A stretch of DNA of 7,179 nucleotides from an uncultured Flavobacteriales bacterium (GTDB taxonomy: Bacteria > Bacteroidota > Bacteroidia > Flavobacteriales > Crocinitomicaceae): positions 1 to 7,179 of the forward strand of contig CAMPIU010000152.1 in assembly GCA_946886545.1 (NCBI GenBank). The letters are read 5' to 3'. The translations under genes were made by a program, and so were the position numbers. This document shows positions 5,577 to 7,179 of the stretch, one piece after another (within the stretch, counting starts at the first letter, position 1; the number at the start of each line of letters is the position of its first letter). The notes under the pieces are model-generated. The model saw nothing but the letters and a program-made list of their open reading frames with translations. It was not told the origin of the DNA and did no database searches.

Positions 5577-7179
5577 TCAGACAACTTTTAATCGCACTTT
5601 TCATCCTGGTTTCGGGTGGAACATTTTCCCAGGAAGAGAATGATTATGCCCACATTATCCGCTTCGACGGAACTTACAAAATCAACAAAGATTGCTCGAT
5701 GCTGATAACGGAGCGCATCAATGTTTATGCTGACGGAAACATGATAAACCATGGAATCTACCGCGATATTCCTTTGACTTACGATTATGAAGGAGGTCAA
5801 ACAAGCGTTGATTTTTCCATTGTTTCCCTTACCCGCGACGGGGAAAAAGAGGATTATCATACCGAAACCATGGACAACGGGATTCGTATCTATTTCGGAA
5901 ACAAGAACATTAGTCTCGATCCCGGAAAGTATACGTATAAACTGAGCTACAAAGTAAATCATGTCTTGCGCTTTTTGAAAAAGTCAGACGAATTGTATTG
6001 GAACACTAACGGAAATGGCTGGGTATTTACAATCGACACGCTTACAGCACGTGTTTTACTTCCTTCCGGGATTCAGTTTAAAAAATTCATCGGGTACACA
6101 GGTTCACAAGGAGATGCAGGCTCAAATTATACCGTAGAACAAGTCAATCCGAATGAAATTCTTTTCAAAACAAAAGAACCGCTGTCTTCCTACGAAGGAT
6201 TGACTTTTGCAGCTTCCTGGGATAAAAATCAATTGGTTTATCCTACTGCTACCGAGAATTTCATTTATTGGATCAAATCACATGCTTTGTGGGTTTTATT
6301 GATTTTTATGGTGTTCTTCCTTATTCTTAGAAACACCCTGCTTTGGTCGAAATACGGCCGCGATCCGAAACCCGGAACGATCATGCCACAATACGATGCT
6401 CCGGAAGGGTTTTCTCCTGCAGATGTCTCCGCAGTTATGAAACGCGGAAAGGTTGATTCCATAGCTTTTACCGGACAAATTGCTTCATTGGGTGTGAAGG
6501 GTTGGATAAAAATCAAACAGGAGAATGTACAGGGGGCCACGAAATTTACCTTTACTAAAACAGAAGATCCGAAACAAGATTTAAGCTCTGCGGAAAACCA
6601 GGTGTTTCAGGCTTTGTTTACCAATAAGGACAGTTTTTCCTTCTTTGAAAACACCTACAACGCTTCGTTGAAAAAAGGGATGGATGATCTGGAGACGAAT
6701 ATTCAAAACAGGCATGAGGAAAAATACCGCAAACTCAATTCACATCTGAATGGAATCCAATATCTTGTTCTTTTCCTGTTTATTCTCGCTGCTTTTGGTT
6801 TAAAATTTCTGTTTGGCGGTTCTTATGTCATAATTGGAATCATGGCTGCCTTAGGATTCGGTATCAACATACTTTTCGGTTATCTATTCGAACAACCTAC
6901 CCCTGAAGGAAGAAAGGTCATGGATCACATTCTCGGGTTAAAATTATTCATTGAGTATGCCGACAAAAAACGCATTCAATTCAATAACCCTCCGGATCTC
7001 AATTTCGAAACCTTTGAACGTTTACTCCCTTATGCAATCGTATTGGGATTGGCCAAAGAATGGGAAGGTCAGTTTAAACCTGCAGAATTACAAGCGGGAT
7101 ATGGCATGACGGGATATTGGTATGCCGGAATGGCGATGTACGGATTCTCCGGTTTCCATGCAAGCACATTCTCTTCTGC
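5573..7179 (+). CDS. DUF2207 domain membrane protein (3' end outside window)
   Basis: The frame opens with an ATG that overlaps the lemA stop by four bases (ATGA) and runs open to the window end, giving 535 visible residues; family members are about 600-650. Residues 1-20 look like a signal peptide ending in GGTFSQ. The extracytoplasmic beta-rich DUF2207 domain (about 25-225) includes NHGIYRDIPLTY and ELYWNTNGNGW, the family's YWN.tGN.W motif. A membrane helix follows (about 237-254), then WSKYGRDPKPGTIMPQYDAPEGFSPADVSAVM (258-289), where kYGRDP, Y.aPeg.sPa.v are hallmarks. A winged-helix-like segment follows (about 293-330), then membrane helices near 395-438, and FERLLPYAIVLGLAKEWEGQF (481-501). 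The visible tail is rich in Gly, Tyr and Ser; related proteins often end in a Ser/Gly-rich tract. Function is unknown. Coupling with LemA suggests a joint envelope role. Confidence 0.93.
   Translation, partial: MIRQLLIALFILVSGGTFSQEENDYAHIIRFDGTYKINKDCSMLITERINVYADGNMINHGIYRDIPLTYDYEGGQTSVDFSIVSLTRDGEKEDYHTETMDNGIRIYFGNKNISLDPGKYTYKLSYKVNHVLRFLKKSDELYWNTNGNGWVFTIDTLTARVLLPSGIQFKKFIGYTGSQGDAGSNYTVEQVNPNEILFKTKEPLSSYEGLTFAASWDKNQLVYPTATENFIYWIKSHALWVLLIFMVFFLILRNTLLWSKYGRDPKPGTIMPQYDAPEGFSPADVSAVMKRGKVDSIAFTGQIASLGVKGWIKIKQENVQGATKFTFTKTEDPKQDLSSAENQVFQALFTNKDSFSFFENTYNASLKKGMDDLETNIQNRHEEKYRKLNSHLNGIQYLVLFLFILAAFGLKFLFGGSYVIIGIMAALGFGINILFGYLFEQPTPEGRKVMDHILGLKLFIEYADKKRIQFNNPPDLNFETFERLLPYAIVLGLAKEWEGQFKPAELQAGYGMTGYWYAGMAMYGFSGFHASTFSS

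Noticed and set aside
5588..5962. 124-codon open frame on the minus strand
   Set aside because: It is antisense to the signal peptide and DUF2207 domain of the coupled + strand gene, and shows no family motif.

Overview
The window looks like an ordinary chromosomal stretch from a member of the Bacteroidota, probably Flavobacteriales. The reasons are an exact TTG-N19-TAnnTTTG promoter before feoA, mostly A-rich upstream regions instead of clear Shine-Dalgarno sequences, the GIGHSTN form of the exonuclease VII large subunit, and the order feoA, feoB, small Cys-rich membrane peptide. Every supported gene is on the + strand. The window cuts a gene at each end, and no gap without a gene exceeds 300 bases.

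Left part (1-692): the 3' end of a MORN-like / YwqK-type repeat protein is followed 5 bases later by a small VOC-fold (glyoxalase/bleomycin-resistance type) protein. A 132-base gap follows, holding an unrecognised 25-codon ORF in the same frame as the next gene.

Middle-left (825-2644): xseA and xseB encode the two subunits of exonuclease VII, a single-strand DNA exonuclease. They are separated by an unusually long gap of 182 bases that can fold into a nested stem structure. XseA has Asn where the E. coli enzyme has an Asp reported as essential.

Middle-right (2666-5014): this is a ferrous-iron uptake operon. A Bacteroidota-type promoter overlaps a 19-bp palindrome, a plausible metal-regulator operator. 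It is followed by feoA, feoB (TAA and ATG directly adjacent) and a 40-codon GTG-started membrane peptide with a CxxC tail, which overlaps the feoB stop by one base and resembles the FeoB-associated Cys-rich membrane protein family. FeoB is short, mainly because the helical domain between its G domain and membrane part is reduced.

Right part (5058-7179): lemA and a DUF2207 membrane protein overlap by ATGA, forming a translationally coupled pair of unknown function. The second gene is cut by the window end.

I found no mobile element, CRISPR array, tRNA or rRNA, and nothing that amounts to a clearly new system. The most useful points are the small Feo peptide, the putative feo operator, the shortened FeoB linker domain, the XseA Asp-to-Asn change and the structured xseA-xseB gap.
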